Part shown: piece after piece, positions 43,093-54,766 of the stretch
Layout: every line of letters starts with the position of its first letter
Position numbering within the stretch: the first letter of the stretch is position 1
DNA from: Rhizomys pruinosus
Lineage: Eukaryota > Chordata > Mammalia > Rodentia > Spalacidae
Direction of reading: 5' to 3'
Assembly: GCA_009823505.1 (NCBI GenBank)
Contig: VZQC01012261.1
Coordinates: 922,471 to 986,470 of the forward strand
Length of the DNA stretch: 64,000 bases
Position numbers and translations under genes: made by a program
The notes under the pieces: model-generated
The model's input: only the letters and a program-made list of their open reading frames with translations
Told to the model about the DNA's origin: nothing
Database searches by the model: none

Positions 43093-43609
43093 AGATATAT
43101 AGGAAAAATGAGTTCCCTAGCTTATTATATTAGAATCATCTCTCACAAGATAATCAAGGTATTTCTTAGAGATTTAATAAATCTTTCTGTAATATAGTTC
43201 AACAGATCTCCTTTAGACAAATATATAGCTAAATGTTAATGCTGTAAATTACACCAAGGCATTTTAATTGAAAGCTTTATACATTTTATGTGCTCATCTC
43301 ATTCATATCCTGGGGATTCTTAACAAAGTAAACCAAGACATGAACTCTTACTGATGTATTTATTGCCAAGTGGCAGACAGCACAGTGAACTCCATGGTAT
43401 CAAAACCAAATGAAACCACAAAGTACACTTGCCTCTGATATTGTACTATTTTCTTAAATGTTTGACAATCTTAAAGCAGAAATATTTGCATTTCAGAGCA
43501 CTTCTTTCCAATATTTTATTAGTAACTGCCACAAAAGCATCCTACAGAACATTCCAGAAGTCAATGATTCTAGTGAGCTAGGTAGTGGCATTTTAAGTAC
43601 TTCAAGGTT

Positions 43610-43985
43610 TCCAATTTCTTAGTTTCTGCCACTGTAACAAAATGCTTGAGGTAATCAATTTACAAGGCAAAAAAAGAGGTTGTTTTTGGCTCATGGTTTC
43701 ACAGGCTTGGGTCCATGGCTGGTTGGTCCTGTCAGTTTGTAACTATGGTGGGGCAGATAATGGCAGAGCATATACAGTGCAACACAGCTGCTCCCCTTAC
43801 AGGGGCTGGGAACCAAATAAAAAGGGCCAGGGTCCCACTATCCTCCTTAAAGCCATTCTCTAGTGAGCCAATTACCTTCCACCAAGCCCCACCTCTTAAA
43901 GGCTCTACTATCCATCGACAGTGCCAAAGGCTGGCATATGGGCTTTGGGGAAATTTAAGATACAAACTTCAACATCAATCAACAT
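43610..43985 (-). mobile_element. MaLR-type LTR remnant
   Basis: TTTCTGCCACTGTAACAAAATGC, TTTTGGCTCATGGTTTCACAGGC, CCACCAAGCCCCACCTCTTAAAGG and AAATTTAAGATACAAACTTCAAC appear in the order expected of a reverse-oriented MaLR or MT-like LTR. Confidence 0.55.
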
Positions 43986-44084
43986 TGGTATTTCTGATGT
44001 TGAGTTCTTCCACACCTGCTTGCTACCCTCTGCACAAACTCAAGCAGACTCTCTTAGTTGTTGACTCAATTTGACTTCCTATGG

Positions 44085-44740
44085 CTTTTATTTTTGTTTT
44101 CATTTTATTTTTGGAATTTCATAGATCTTTGTATTACATTCCAACTGTCCCAGTCCCCATCAACTCCATTTTGCCCTGCTTCTTCTCAATTTCTTGTTCT
44201 CTTGAGTATTGTTACATATACATACATACAATTGTAAATATAAACACACATATGTATATATAATGCACTAAGTCCATATTATTGGTGCTCATGTATGCCT
44301 GAGTTAGGGCTGCCCATTTGGGATTAGACAGCTTTTCAGGAGCTAGTCCCTGGAGAAAACTGATCCCCCCTCCCTTAGTATCCATTGACTACCTAGTCCT
44401 CCATCTTGAAGTAGGGCCCTATAACATGCACCCTGCCATCTATGATGGCATGTTGACTGGCTTTTTCATTATGCAGGGCTCGTTAGACTAGCACATTGTG
44501 GAGATTTCATTGGTGCAGTTTCCTCACATGTCTAGGATGCATTAAGTGGTACCTACATTCTTTTGGCCCCCTCCACAGTGTTCCCTGAAACTTAGATGTA
44601 GAGGGTGCATTGCAAGTATGTCACTTGGGGCTGAGCACTTCACAGTCACTTATTTTCTGCATTTGATCAGTTGTGGAACTTCATGATAGAAGCTGCTTTG
44701 CTGAGTAGTAAGAACACTTGGCAGACTCCTCATTTTATGT
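44085..44740 (-). mobile_element. L1 3' UTR (Lx-like)
   Basis: The reverse strand contains the rodent L1 tail landmarks: CCCCCTCCACAGTGTTCCCTGAAACTTAG near 44570, a GTATTGTTACATATACATACATAC block near 44205, and TTTTATTTTTGGAATTTCATAG near the end. Confidence 0.75.
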
Positions 44741-44748
44741 TGTTTTAG

Positions 44749-44858
44749 TCTAAGCCCCAAAGCAAGGCAGCAAGATTTCCCACAGAAAACATCTATGATG
44801 ATGAAAGCGTTGACACTGCAAGAGAAGCACTATTCAGTAACAATACCTGGTCAGCAAA
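44749..44858 (+). CDS. Candidate coding exon of an unrecognised gene
   Basis: A 110-bp stretch is bounded by a good acceptor (TTTTATGTTGTTTTAG, ending 44748) and a good donor (GTAAGC at 44859). Frame 1 is open throughout and reads as a polar, protein-like peptide with PTENIYDDESVDTAREALF. Frame 2 is also open, so the open frame alone is weak evidence. The stretch lies directly beside an L1 tail but is not itself repeat-like. The composition (acidic, a Tyr in a DxxE-type context) would suit a cytoplasmic tail or linker. I do not recognise the protein and found no neighbouring exon with matching phase. The call rests on the paired splice sites. Confidence 0.35.
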
Positions 44859-45171
44859 GTAAGCTTAGTTTTCTCAGTTGTTTCTTCCTTTATCATATCT
44901 CCTTTAAAATATGTTGTGAAAAAGACAAAACCCCAAACTTTAAATACAAGTATCTCTTTTAAATCAATCTCTTCATTTTCTAAAGAAAAGCAGATCCATA
45001 AGCACATTTTGTCACTTTATTAGTGGCATATGACACAATGAAGAAACAAATTACTTACCTATAGGCTTCCAAGAGGAACAATAGCAGTTATAAAGGGGAC
45101 ACTTCTGTTATGATGCTACTGGACATTTTGATACAATTACTTACAGACATGGAGTTTTCTGAAGCCATTTA

Positions 45172-45421
45172 TTTATTTTTTTAATTTTTTTTATTTATTT
45201 CTGTATGTGTATGAATGTACTGTCTGCATGCAAGTCTGTGCACCCCTGTCGTGCAATGCCGCGGAGGTCAGAAGAGGGTGTCGGATTCCCCTGGAACTGG
45301 AGTTCTCCTGGAATTGGAGTTTCAGACAGTTCTCCGCCGCCATGTGGGTGCTGGAGATTGAACCCGGGTCCTCTGCAATAGCAGTTGGCGCTCTTAACCG
45401 CTAGGCCATCTCTCCAGCCCA
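45172..45421 (-). mobile_element. Young B2 SINE
   Basis: Minus-strand B2 with body duplication, GCCTAGCGG head and retained CpGs (AATGCCGCGGAGG). The tail is TTTTTTATTTATTTC on the plus strand. Confidence 0.93.
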
Positions 45422-45429
45422 TTCTGAAN

Positions 45430-45585
45430 ATTTTTTTTTGGTCTTTTTGAGACAGGGTCTCCCTGTAGCCCCAGCTGTCCTGGAACTCACTCTGTAGACC
45501 AGGCTGGCCTTGAACTCACAAAGATCCGCCTGCCTCTGCCTCCCAAGTGCTAGGACTAAAGGCGTGTGCCACCACGCCTGGCTCT
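45430..45585 (-). mobile_element. B1 SINE
   Basis: TTTTTTTTTGGTCTTTTTGAGACAGGG to GTGTGCCACCACGCCTGGC. One undetermined base lies at 45429, at the junction with the neighbouring B2. Confidence 0.93.
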
Positions 45586-46599
45586 GAACCCATTTATAAA
45601 TGCAACAAGGACATTGGTTGAACTGCTGAAAGCTTACCTTCTGAATTTCACTCATTTAACTGGTAGATCATTCTCATCTCTATGTGGGTATTGTCCACTT
45701 CCATTTTTTAAAATGTTTCATTACTTTTCTGTATACAAATTTGATTTGTAAGACAATTTTGCCCATGTTGTTTTATTATAGATCAGACCTTATAGAATTC
45801 TGTCACTGTAAATTTGTAGATTTGGGCTGATTGTCTATGAAATTCCATCATCTAAATGCCCAGCTTTGATACTTCTCTCAGGTTGCAGTCTACAGCAGAT
45901 TATGCTTTTCCTGCCAGTTCAATTCTGCTAGGTATTCTTGCTAGGATCTTGTTTCCCTATTTTCACAAAGACATTATGACTTTATAGTGCTCTCCAGATA
46001 AAACTTAGCCATTGTCAATTTTATATCATGCTTGTTATTCCTATCAGAATAGTCATGAATTTTATTATAAAGGTTAGTCCTTTACATTCATTTCCTGGAG
46101 CAAGAGTAATAGAGGTAGGGCTCGGGTACCTAGCAGGGTAGAATCATTGTGCTTCAGCAATATATATTTAAAGGATAACTGAGTGAAGCTTAACATTTTG
46201 GAGAAAAGCTGATGTGTGCAGTAAAGTAGAAAAATTATACTACTAGAATATGAGAAGGGCATTCTATGGCTTGTTTAAGATATAGAGAAATAAGAAATTA
46301 CTGAACCATCAAATTAAGGCTATATTCTGGAGCCTAAACAATACGGTAGGTGATGAAAGGCCTGCTGCAAACCAGATGAAAGAAAAAACAGACTATGTAC
46401 CATGGAATTCAGACACAGCAAGGATTTCCTAATAGTAGACTACAGCTGAGGGCAATAGTCTGTCTTACTGCTAACTATATAGAGGACCTCTTGCTGTCCA
46501 TGTAGTATTCTCTGAGCTGGCAAATTTCTTACTTCTCTGACAAATTTCATGGTGCATGATGAGTTGGCTCTATTCACCAGGGCCTAATCTGCTTGCAGA
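45586..46599. other. Anonymous sequence
   Basis: No repeat or gene was recognised. Confidence 0.4.
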
Positions 46600-46950
46600 T
46601 TCCACAGATACTAAAGTGACAGTAACCTTAAAGATGATAGAATATTGTGTGTACTGTAAGAGTAAGTGCTGATAATGAAAGAGGTATTTACAAGTATCAG
46701 AGATGAACATGTAGAGGAAACTGGATGCCATGTCTGAGACTCAGACACTTGACTAGACCTCAGTGGATGAACTTGCACTGAGGAACATCTGGGGACACTA
46801 ACTTGACACAGTGGGTGTTGGCACAAATGAGTGTATGAATTCCAGTGGGGGTGGCTGTAGAAGGGTCCCAGTGGGAAATGGGGCATAAAGGTGATTAAGA
46901 CTGAGATGTTCTGTATGAAATGTACAAAAAAAAATCAATAAAAAATTTTA
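46600..46950 (+). mobile_element. Probable L1-derived 3' tail
   Basis: The stretch ends GAGATGTTCTGTATGAAATGTACAAAAAAAAATCAATAAAAAATTTT. This is the form of a retroposon 3' end with a late AATAAA and an A-rich tail, and a similar tail style is seen in rodent L1. Upstream identity is unclear. Confidence 0.4.
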
Positions 46951-47438
46951 AGTATCCAGCTCTTAGAAATACCAATCGTAAATGCAATGGATTCACTGAT
47001 AGAAGAAAAATTTAATTAAAAAAAGAAATTGTGATGAGTTATACTGTTCTTTAATAGAGTGGTTTAAAGGCACAAACAGGGAAAAGAATGAATTAGCTTT
47101 AGGAAAGCTTTCTAAAGAAGGTAACTTGCAAGATAAATGAAAAAGGTCCTTATTACACAGAGGATAGAAGATAACAGCTAAGATACTTTAGATCAAGTCT
47201 TTTGTCTTTTGGCTATCAATGATGCCCTTCCATGAATTTGGTTTTGGTCTGTCTGTCCTGGGCTGGGCGAATGATCTACAAGAGTCTACAGGTAATGGAT
47301 GTTTCATTTCTTCCAGTCCTGGGTCAGGAGGCTCACAAAATCTAGGGTAACTTTACTTTCCTTCAGTTTTGTCAATGTGGTCCTCTCATCACTAATGTGT
47401 CCTCTCATCATTACATGTTTTGTCAAAATAAGATTTTT

Positions 47439-47625
47439 ATTTATTTTTATTTTATTTTATTATTATTATTTTTTTTTTTTTTGGTCTTTTTGAGACAGGG
47501 TCTCCCTATAGCCCCAGCTGACCTGGAACTCACTCTGTAGACCAGGCTGGCCTTGAACTCACAAAGATCCGCCTGCCTCTGCCTCCTGAGTGCTAGGATT
47601 AAAGGTGTGTGCCACCACGCCCGGC
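47439..47625 (-). mobile_element. B1 SINE with 15-bp target-site duplication
   Basis: The B1 is flanked by CAAAATAAGATTTTT at 47424-47438 and 47626-47640. Its tail is a (TTTTA)n/(TTA)n stretch followed by T14. Confidence 0.95.
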
Positions 47626-47680
47626 CAAAATAAGATTTTTAAAAAACAAAATGACGAAGCCTTTAAAAAAACCATAGTAG

Positions 47681-47866
47681 GGCTGGAGAGATGGCTCAGG
47701 AATTAAGAGCACTGGCTGCTTTTGCAGAGAACCTGGATTCAAGTCTCAGCACCCACATGGTGGCTCACAATTGTCTAAAACAACAGTTCCAGGGGAATTA
47801 GACCCCCTCTTCTGACATCCCTGGGCATTGCACGACATGGGTGCATTTATATACATGCATTTAACC
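47681..47866 (+). mobile_element. B2 SINE, 3' truncated
   Basis: GGGCTGGAGAGATGGCTCAGG to GTGCATTTATATACATGCATTT. Older subfamily without duplication, and the A-tail is missing. Confidence 0.85.
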
Positions 47867-48344
47867 TGGGAATAGTGTCTCCAGTGGGCACATGGGAGTA
47901 GACTGGTCAGGTGCAGACTTAAATGATGCACCAAGGAATCTGAATTTTTATGCACTGAAAATCACACTCATGGCTATGCGGCTATGGTGCCAGAATCAAG
48001 TGTGTGGGCACAGCTCTACTTTCTACCTGGCCCAACTGGAGCAGCTAGAATCTTGTCTGCTCACTGGTACATGGTAATTTTGCAGAAAAAAGGGCTCCTT
48101 TTGGGTATGTGTAAGGGCATTACATCTTTGGGTACCCGCCGCCATTGAATCTCTGTACATTATCAGTTTCCAGGCCACAGCTGTCTGATGCAGGTGTGTT
48201 ACAGTCTCATGGTCCCAGTGGCACTCCACAGTCTCTTTTGGATTTTAATACAAATGTGGATCTCAGCCCATTCTAACCAGGTAGTATGTCAGGGTTAGCC
48301 TTTCCAGTTTCTGACAGAAGGTGTTCCCATGGTGATTGATACTG

Positions 48345-48446
48345 TTGGATGCAGCAGTATCTGTGTGTTCCCAGGCTGAGGCAGACAGACTGCTGGAACA
48401 CAGGTGTTTAAGATCAGCCTAGGCAAAAAAAAAAAAAAAAGACCCA
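48345..48446 (+). mobile_element. B1-like fragment
   Basis: TTCCCAGGCTGAGGCAGACAGACTGC..AAGATCAGCCTAGGC followed by A16 resembles the left part of a plus-strand B1 or B4 tail. Confidence 0.5.
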
Positions 48447-48559
48447 GTCACAGACCAAAGCAAAAACCTACAAATGTATTCCTCTATTACATGAAGGAAC
48501 TGAATTTTCAGGCCATTTCTGTGTGAACAATGTACTATACATTGGATCACTTTTGAAAA

Positions 48560-48905
48560 AAAATTTTAAAATAGGGTATGATTTATGTATAGCAAAAAGC
48601 GTATATGTTAATCTTATGGCTCTATGAATATTTATATTCAAGAAATGACCATGCAGGTGAAAGCACAAAATATTTCCACTAACCAAAGTAGTTCTCCTTG
48701 CTGAGTTACAGGTGCCACTTTTGTCATAAATTAGCTTTGCTTCTAATAAGCTTCATACAAGTGGAATTAGATACTTATATATCTTGCTTCTTTTGCTTAA
48801 CTTAATGATTTTGCAATTCATACTGGTGTTTCGTGTATTACTCGGTCATGTTTAACAATGCAATGTAGTATTTCACTATGCAAATATACCAATTTATATA
48901 TCTCT
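48560..48905 (-). mobile_element. Ancient L1 (L1M-like) remnant
   Basis: AATAAGCTTCATACAAGTGGAATTAGATAC, TGCTTCTTTTGCTTAACTTAATG and AATGCAATGTAGTATTTCACTATGCAAATATACC follow the old L1 3' region in reverse. It is strongly diverged. Confidence 0.5.
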
Positions 48906-49009
48906 GTATGGCTCTGGAGTATTGGGAATAAAACTGATGTAAGAATTCCTGAAAAATAGCAAAAATAAATATGAAGATTTGACTTTCAAAATTTCGATGA
49001 TTTGACAAT

Positions 49010-49232
49010 TTGCTAGGCATGGTGGCACGTGCCTCTAATACTGGTTACTTAATAGACAGAAAATCACAAATTCAAGTCCAGCCTGGGCTACATAGAATAC
49101 TTTGTTAGTAGGAGCTATAACAGTTGGTCCCTGTCTTAAATTTTTATAGTAAAAATAAAAGGCTAGGGTTGTAGCTCAGTGGCACAATGGTTGTCTAGCA
49201 AGTGTGAAGCCCCAGATTTAGTCCCAAGTAGA
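49010..49232 (+). mobile_element. B1-like plus ID SINE (B4-like composite)
   Basis: A diverged plus-strand B1 (GCTAGGCATGGTGGCACGTGCC to CCTGTCTTAAA) is followed by an ID element (GGCTAGGGTTGTAGCTCAGTGG to CCAGATTTAGTCCC) at 49168-49232. The ID keeps a recognisable A box. Confidence 0.75.
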
Positions 49233-49716
49233 GAAATAAAAATGGCACTCACATGTATTGACCAAACATTTATACTGGACCTATATCCCTCGAGAAAAGG
49301 GACTGTTTGGGAATGGTTGCTTACCTCAAAACATTTGTCTCATTACTGAACTCATAGCCACATCTTACCACCCTAGTCATAACTTGAAACAATGCTGAAG
49401 ATAGGTGGACAGGAAGACATATGGTAAGAAATTCCAGATGTAGCTTTGGAGATAGCTGACAGGAAGCACTTATGGTAAAAACTTCCCAGTGTGAGAGGCT
49501 CCAAGAACACAGAAGCTACCTTCTACTGATGTGACATAACTTAGTGGAAACTTCTTCAGTCCACCACGGGGACCTCCCACATCTGGATAATGTCAATTTG
49601 CATACTGCACTGTCTTGGATATTTGAAGAACCAAGATAGTATGTACTCCTATGGGAAGAACATTGGCAAATGCCCTCTTCTGAATGGCTATCAGCAGATA
49701 TTAAGATTTATATTCT

Positions 49717-49965
49717 TGGGCTGGAGAGATGGCCTAGCGGTTAAGAGCGCCGACTACTCTTACAGAGGACCCGGGTTCGATCCCCAGCACCCACATGGTG
49801 GCCAAGAACCATCTGAAACTCCAATTCCAGGAGAACTCCAGTTCCAGGGGAATCCAACACCCTCTTCTGACCTCTGCGGCATTGCATGACAATGCACAAG
49901 CCTGCATGCAGACTGTACATCCATACACATACAGAAATAAATAAAATTAAAAAAAAATTTTTTTA
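49717..49965 (+). mobile_element. Young B2 SINE with target-site duplication
   Basis: GGGCTGGAGAGATGGCCTAGCGG with B box GGTTCGATCCC and full body duplication. The 12-bp duplication AAGATTTATATT lies at 49703-49714 and 49966-49977. Confidence 0.95.
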
Positions 49966-49977
49966 AAGATTTATATT

Positions 49978-51530
49978 TTTTTAAATAAAAAATTCACATA
50001 TACCTCAAAATGGGAAAACTTAAATGAGGTCCAGAACTAAATAATAGTAAATATAATTCAGATATTATCCTCAGATAGCAATGGAAATGTTATATCAGCT
50101 ATGCATATTTTGAAAAACTTAAAAGTGAGATAACAAGCTATAAAGTTAAAAAAAAAAAAAAAAAAAACCAACACCAGTTCTATGAGGTTGAGAAGTCTGA
50201 AGGCCAATTTGTGTTACTTTCCAGCTGCAGCTGGGGTTTAAGCAGGAAGGAATGACAGCACATCAGTCATGTTATGTGCACAATAACGGCCAGGTGGGGT
50301 TCTAAGTAAATGATGACACCTCTGGAACTGTTTGACTAATGCTATAAAATGATCTCTGTGCCATGCAAAAAAGCATTGCAGTGTAACTTTTTAAAAATAT
50401 CTTGGACTGCAAGAGATTAACCAGAAACTCTAGAAAGCAAATAATTTCTGAGGACTTAAAATGAGCAGTCTCAAGTTATTCATGGCTAGTCACAATATTA
50501 AACCATACACACTGGCAGAAGGCAGTAATGAACTTCAGGAAGGTGGCTGGCACAGATCTGTAAAATCCAGTTGGTAATACATATCTAAAGTCACTCACAA
50601 AATCATATCTTTAAAGAAATGTAATAGAACAAAAGAAACACTTCTTAGTAAGGCAATTAGAAAAGTAAGTATTTCTAAGAAGACCACAGGGATCGAATAT
50701 GGTCTGCTGCAGGAAAGCGGCTTCTATCTGGAAACGTTTGAAAAATAAATAGTTCTTACCAGCGTGACTCCCTTTCCCCCAATGCCCATTTTATTTGCAA
50801 AGGTCTTAAACCCTAGAAAAAATCCTATAAAAGTTTTTGCTTTCACTTTTTAAGTAAATAACATTCAAGGTTTCTTTTTTGTTCTCTTAGGGGTATGCTG
50901 GGGATCAAAGCCAGAGACTCATGAATTCGAAGCATGCACTCTTCCGCTGAGATACTCCCAGCCCCCAGAGATTTTATCTTCATGTACAGCTAACATATCT
51001 GCTGGAAATACACAACAAATCCTGCCAAGTTATTTGGATTGGTAACTTTGCAAGCTTACATTCTTTTATAACAAGCTAAAGCTAGAAAATGTTAAGAAGG
51101 TAGCACAGAAAACAAGATCCTTATACGAATTTTAATGAAATGCTGGCAAAAGCAGACTCTGAGAAAAATAGCATTTTTGTTGAAGGCATGAAAAATATGC
51201 TATCAGACAAAAAAATTGTAAATGTACTGAGTTATCATCAACAGATTTCAGAGTAAAGAGATGGAAAGAAATGCAAGATTACATCTAATTATATGAGGCT
51301 TTGTTTAAAGGTCTCTGATTTTGTGTGTCTGCAAAGCCCAGTTTAACAAAGCAGAGCTGCAAAAAGCTGTAAATTCCCTGATATTACAGGTTCTGAAGTG
51401 CTTAACATAGGCAATGAGATGCCATAAGAATTTAAAATGGCAGGCAGCATATGTACCTGTTTATGTAGTCCCCAAAGAAGTTGATTTCCTCTGGGCCAGG
51501 ACCTGCTTAGATTCACTTGCAGCGATTTTT
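49978..51530. other. Mostly anonymous, with an ID/B4 piece
   Basis: A 23-A run lies at about 50145-50167. A minus-strand ID/B4-like piece (TATGCTGGGGATCAAAGCC to GAGATACTCCCAGCCCCC) lies at about 50889-50967. No exon is supported. Confidence 0.5.
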
Positions 51531-51786
51531 TCAATTAAAAAAAATTTTTTTTTAATTTTTATTTATTTCTGTATGTGTATCAATGTACTGTCTGAATGCA
51601 GGTTTGTGCACCCGTGTCGTGCAATGCCGCGGAGGTCAGAAGAGGGTGTCAGATTCCTCTGGAACTGGAGTTCTGGAATTGGAGTTTCAGACGGTTCTCG
51701 GCCGCCATGTGGGTGCTGGGGATTGAACCCGGGTCCTCTGCAAGAGCAGTTGGCACTCTTAATCGCTAGGCCATCTCTCCAGCCCC
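51531..51786 (-). mobile_element. Young B2 SINE with 17-bp target-site duplication
   Basis: Minus-strand B2 flanked by CACTTGCAGCGATTTTT at 51514-51530 and 51787-51803. The body duplication is partly collapsed (AACTGGAGTTCTGGAATTGG). Confidence 0.95.
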
Positions 51787-52167
51787 CACTTGCAGCGATT
51801 TTTATGATGTAGGAAAGAGCCCCTTTAGAGCAGCCCATGTGGTTTGTGAGACTGAACGCACCCCCTCCTTCCACACTCTACACTCTGACAACACAGGAAC
51901 CGTGTTTGCCACCCTGGATTCTGTGGAAAGGAGACCAAACATACAAATGCAGACCCTTTTTCTTTCCAAGGCTAATAATTGTCTCTTTGGATTATTAACA
52001 ACACCAGCTATAGGGAAGTTTCTTCCAAACCTAAAATACATTTGGATTTCCTGTTTTGAGTTACAATGGAGCTTGTTGCAGCAGAACTGAATAGGTGGTA
52101 CTTTGAGGGAACTAGGACATAACACTATGAAGAAACAGGCTTCATAGCTTAGAAAATAATTATCTAG

Positions 52168-52250
52168 TGGAGCTGGAGAGATGGCTCAGTGGTTTAGCAC
52201 TGACTGCTCTTACAGGGGATACATGTTCAGTTCCCAATAGCTATGGGGAA
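52168..52250 (+). mobile_element. B2 SINE head fragment
   Basis: GGAGCTGGAGAGATGGCTCAGTGG to TTCAGTTCCCAATAGC. Only the tRNA-derived head remains. Confidence 0.85.
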
Positions 52251-52851
52251 CAAAAAGCAGTGATGAAATACTCAAAACAGTCCTAGGAAATTACAGTCAT
52301 AAGGGAATCTAGAAATACAAGCAGATAGCTTGTTAAATTAACAATGGCATTTAAAATTTTTTTATATAATAATAACTAATACTCTTCAGTGACTTTTGTT
52401 CCTAAAAACTTTTATGGATTTCCTTAATTCATCAATCTCCTGAAATAAATGTAGTTTTGCTTTATTGGAAAGAAGAATTACAAGAAATATTTTCCCCCTT
52501 GGATTTGCATCAAATGATCAGTACTTTTTATTTATAATTCTGTTATTTTATTTAGCTTAGGATATTTGAAAAAATGAGAGTATGCTGCCACGTATTCTTC
52601 AAAGCTGCCATAATGTACTGCTTTATGCTTAAGATTTGATGCCAGCATATAAATAACTGCAGCAGCTCACTCCATTTGCCCTGAAGCTTTCCAATGTTTA
52701 AATTCCTGACCTTCAGTTTGGGTCAGCTTCCTATATTTCATCCAAGTTTACATTACAGAAACAGTTATGTAGGCTTTCTGTTCCATAGATTTTATGTTTT
52801 TCAGCTCTCTTTCAGGACCATAAAAATTTTTATAATTAAAAAATTATCTTT

Positions 52852-53090
52852 GGGGCTGGAGAGATAGCCTAGCGGTTAAGAGCACTGACTGCTCTTACAG
52901 AGGACCCGGGTTCGATCCCCAGCACCCACATGGCGGCTGAGAACCATCTGAAACTCCAGTTCCAGGAGAACTCCAGTTCCAGGGGAATCCAAGACCCTCT
53001 TCTGACCTCTGCAGCATTGCACGACATGGATGCACAAACCTACATGCAGACAGTACACTCATACACATACAAAAATAAATAAAATAAAAA
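52852..53090 (+). mobile_element. Young B2 SINE
   Basis: GGGGCTGGAGAGATAGCCTAGCGG with intact B box and body duplication. AAAAATTATCTT occurs on both sides (52839-52850 and 53089-53100) as the target-site duplication. Confidence 0.95.
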
Positions 53091-53142
53091 AAATTATCTT
53101 CAAGAAAAGAACTGTTTTCATACACATAGTATTATAAAGAGG

Positions 53143-53244
53143 TAGGCCATCTCTGTGAGTTCAAGGCCAGCCTGGCCTACATAGTGAGTTCCAGGACAGC
53201 TGGGGCTACAGGGAGACCCNAAAAAAAAAAAAAAAAAAAAAAAA
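53143..53244 (+). mobile_element. B1 SINE, 5' truncated
   Basis: It starts at CTCTGTGAGTTCAAGGCC and ends in GGGAGACCC, one undetermined base at 53220 and A24. The N replaces the expected TGTCTC, so bases may be missing from the assembly here. Confidence 0.88.
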
Positions 53245-53835
53245 TTGCTTATGGGATTGAATACCATCTGGTATTGGAGCACACTTAGGACAGTGAGGGT
53301 GTAGAAAAACTTGGGTAAGGTGTGGGGGTTGAGAGGTTGAAACTGCAAAGGGCTGTGCAAGTTGTACACAAGTATGGCAATGTCATACTGAACTCCCATG
53401 AATATACACAAGTAATGAATGTTAATCAAAAAAGGAAGAACAATTACACAAACAGTACATATTTTACAAAATAAATGACTATACTTAAATACGACAGTGA
53501 GGTTGATGCAAGAGCCACATCTACATAACCAAGTAATTCTAAAGAGTTAGACTTAGCTCAATAGTGCTAATGATTAATTTTGATCAATACATGGCTGGAA
53601 AATAAAAAAAAAAAGTACATATTTACAACTGGTAAAAAACCTGGTACATGGCTATCTTTGGGATAATATTTAAAAATCATATATTTTAATTCTTTCATGG
53701 TATGGGAAGCAAATATATTTTAATGTGATTATATATTTAAAATATTTAATCCATCTAACACATGAACGTCTTAAAATGTGATCATCTCAAAACAGAAAAA
53801 TGCATTACTGCTTCAGTGCTCTCATTTTAGGATGT

Positions 53836-53915
53836 AGTAAACACCAAGTATGGTGGTGTACACCTGGATTCCCAGCATTCAGGAAGCTGAAATTGGAGGA
53901 TTACATGTTGAAGTC
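53836..53915 (+). mobile_element. B1-like fragment
   Basis: CACCAAGTATGGTGGTGTACACC..ATTCCCAGCATTCAGGAAGCTG resembles the left end of B1, strongly diverged. Confidence 0.5.
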
Positions 53916-54501
53916 TCCCTACCTTCCCCTAAAAAATTATAATTTGCTAATATATCAAATTCTATCAATACTAGTATATATACAATGTATTAGTCTTTTA
54001 TTGGTCACAAGGAATATTATTCTGACAATATAATAATTTAACTCAGGGGCATGAGCCATTAAAATAAATTCAGCAGAATTCAACTTATTTCCAAACTTGA
54101 AATGACAGTTTGAATGAGATTTTAGAATGTAACAAGCCAAAAGATTATAAAGTCTGAGAACTATTAAATACCATTAGAATTCAGTGTGGAAGCTACAGAG
54201 ATTATACCAGAAATGACTGACAAAATGATGGTGCACTGCTAGTATGCAAAGACTAGAAAAGCTGATTCACACGCTGAGTTAAATATATCAGCACTGTCCA
54301 GCTAAAATAAAAATTTTAACAGTTTCACTGAGTATAGTAAAGAATAGTTAAAACATCTATCTGTAAGAGCTAAGTCAACTTGTCATTTTTCCTTGAAAAA
54401 AGGCTTCTTTCCACAGATGTTCATTACACATTCATTTATGAATTACAGTCATAAAAAAGTAACTACAAAGAAATAATAGAAATTACATTTTTTAAATTGG
54501 G

Positions 54502-54718
54502 AGGGGGCTGGAGAGATGGTTAAGTGACTGTGGTGGTTTGAACAAGACTGTCCCCCATAGGCTTCAAGTATTCAGACATTTTGTCCCCAGCTGGTGGCGC
54601 TGTTTTGGGAGATCTTAGAAGGTGTGCCCATGCTGGAGGAAGTATGTCACTGGGGGCAGGCTTAGTGAGTTCAACAAGCCTTGCCAGTCTCCAGTGTGTG
54701 TTTCTTTCTTTCTTTCTC

Positions 54719-54766
<48 letters not shown>

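Noticed and set aside
45058..45140. A minus-strand donor CTATAG|GTAAGTAAT with an open frame upstream
   Set aside because: No convincing acceptor, and the most protein-like frame ends in a stop at the donor.
49717..49800. A tRNA-like gene with A and B boxes
   Set aside because: It is the head of a B2 SINE. The acceptor stem does not pair and the sequence continues into the B2 body.
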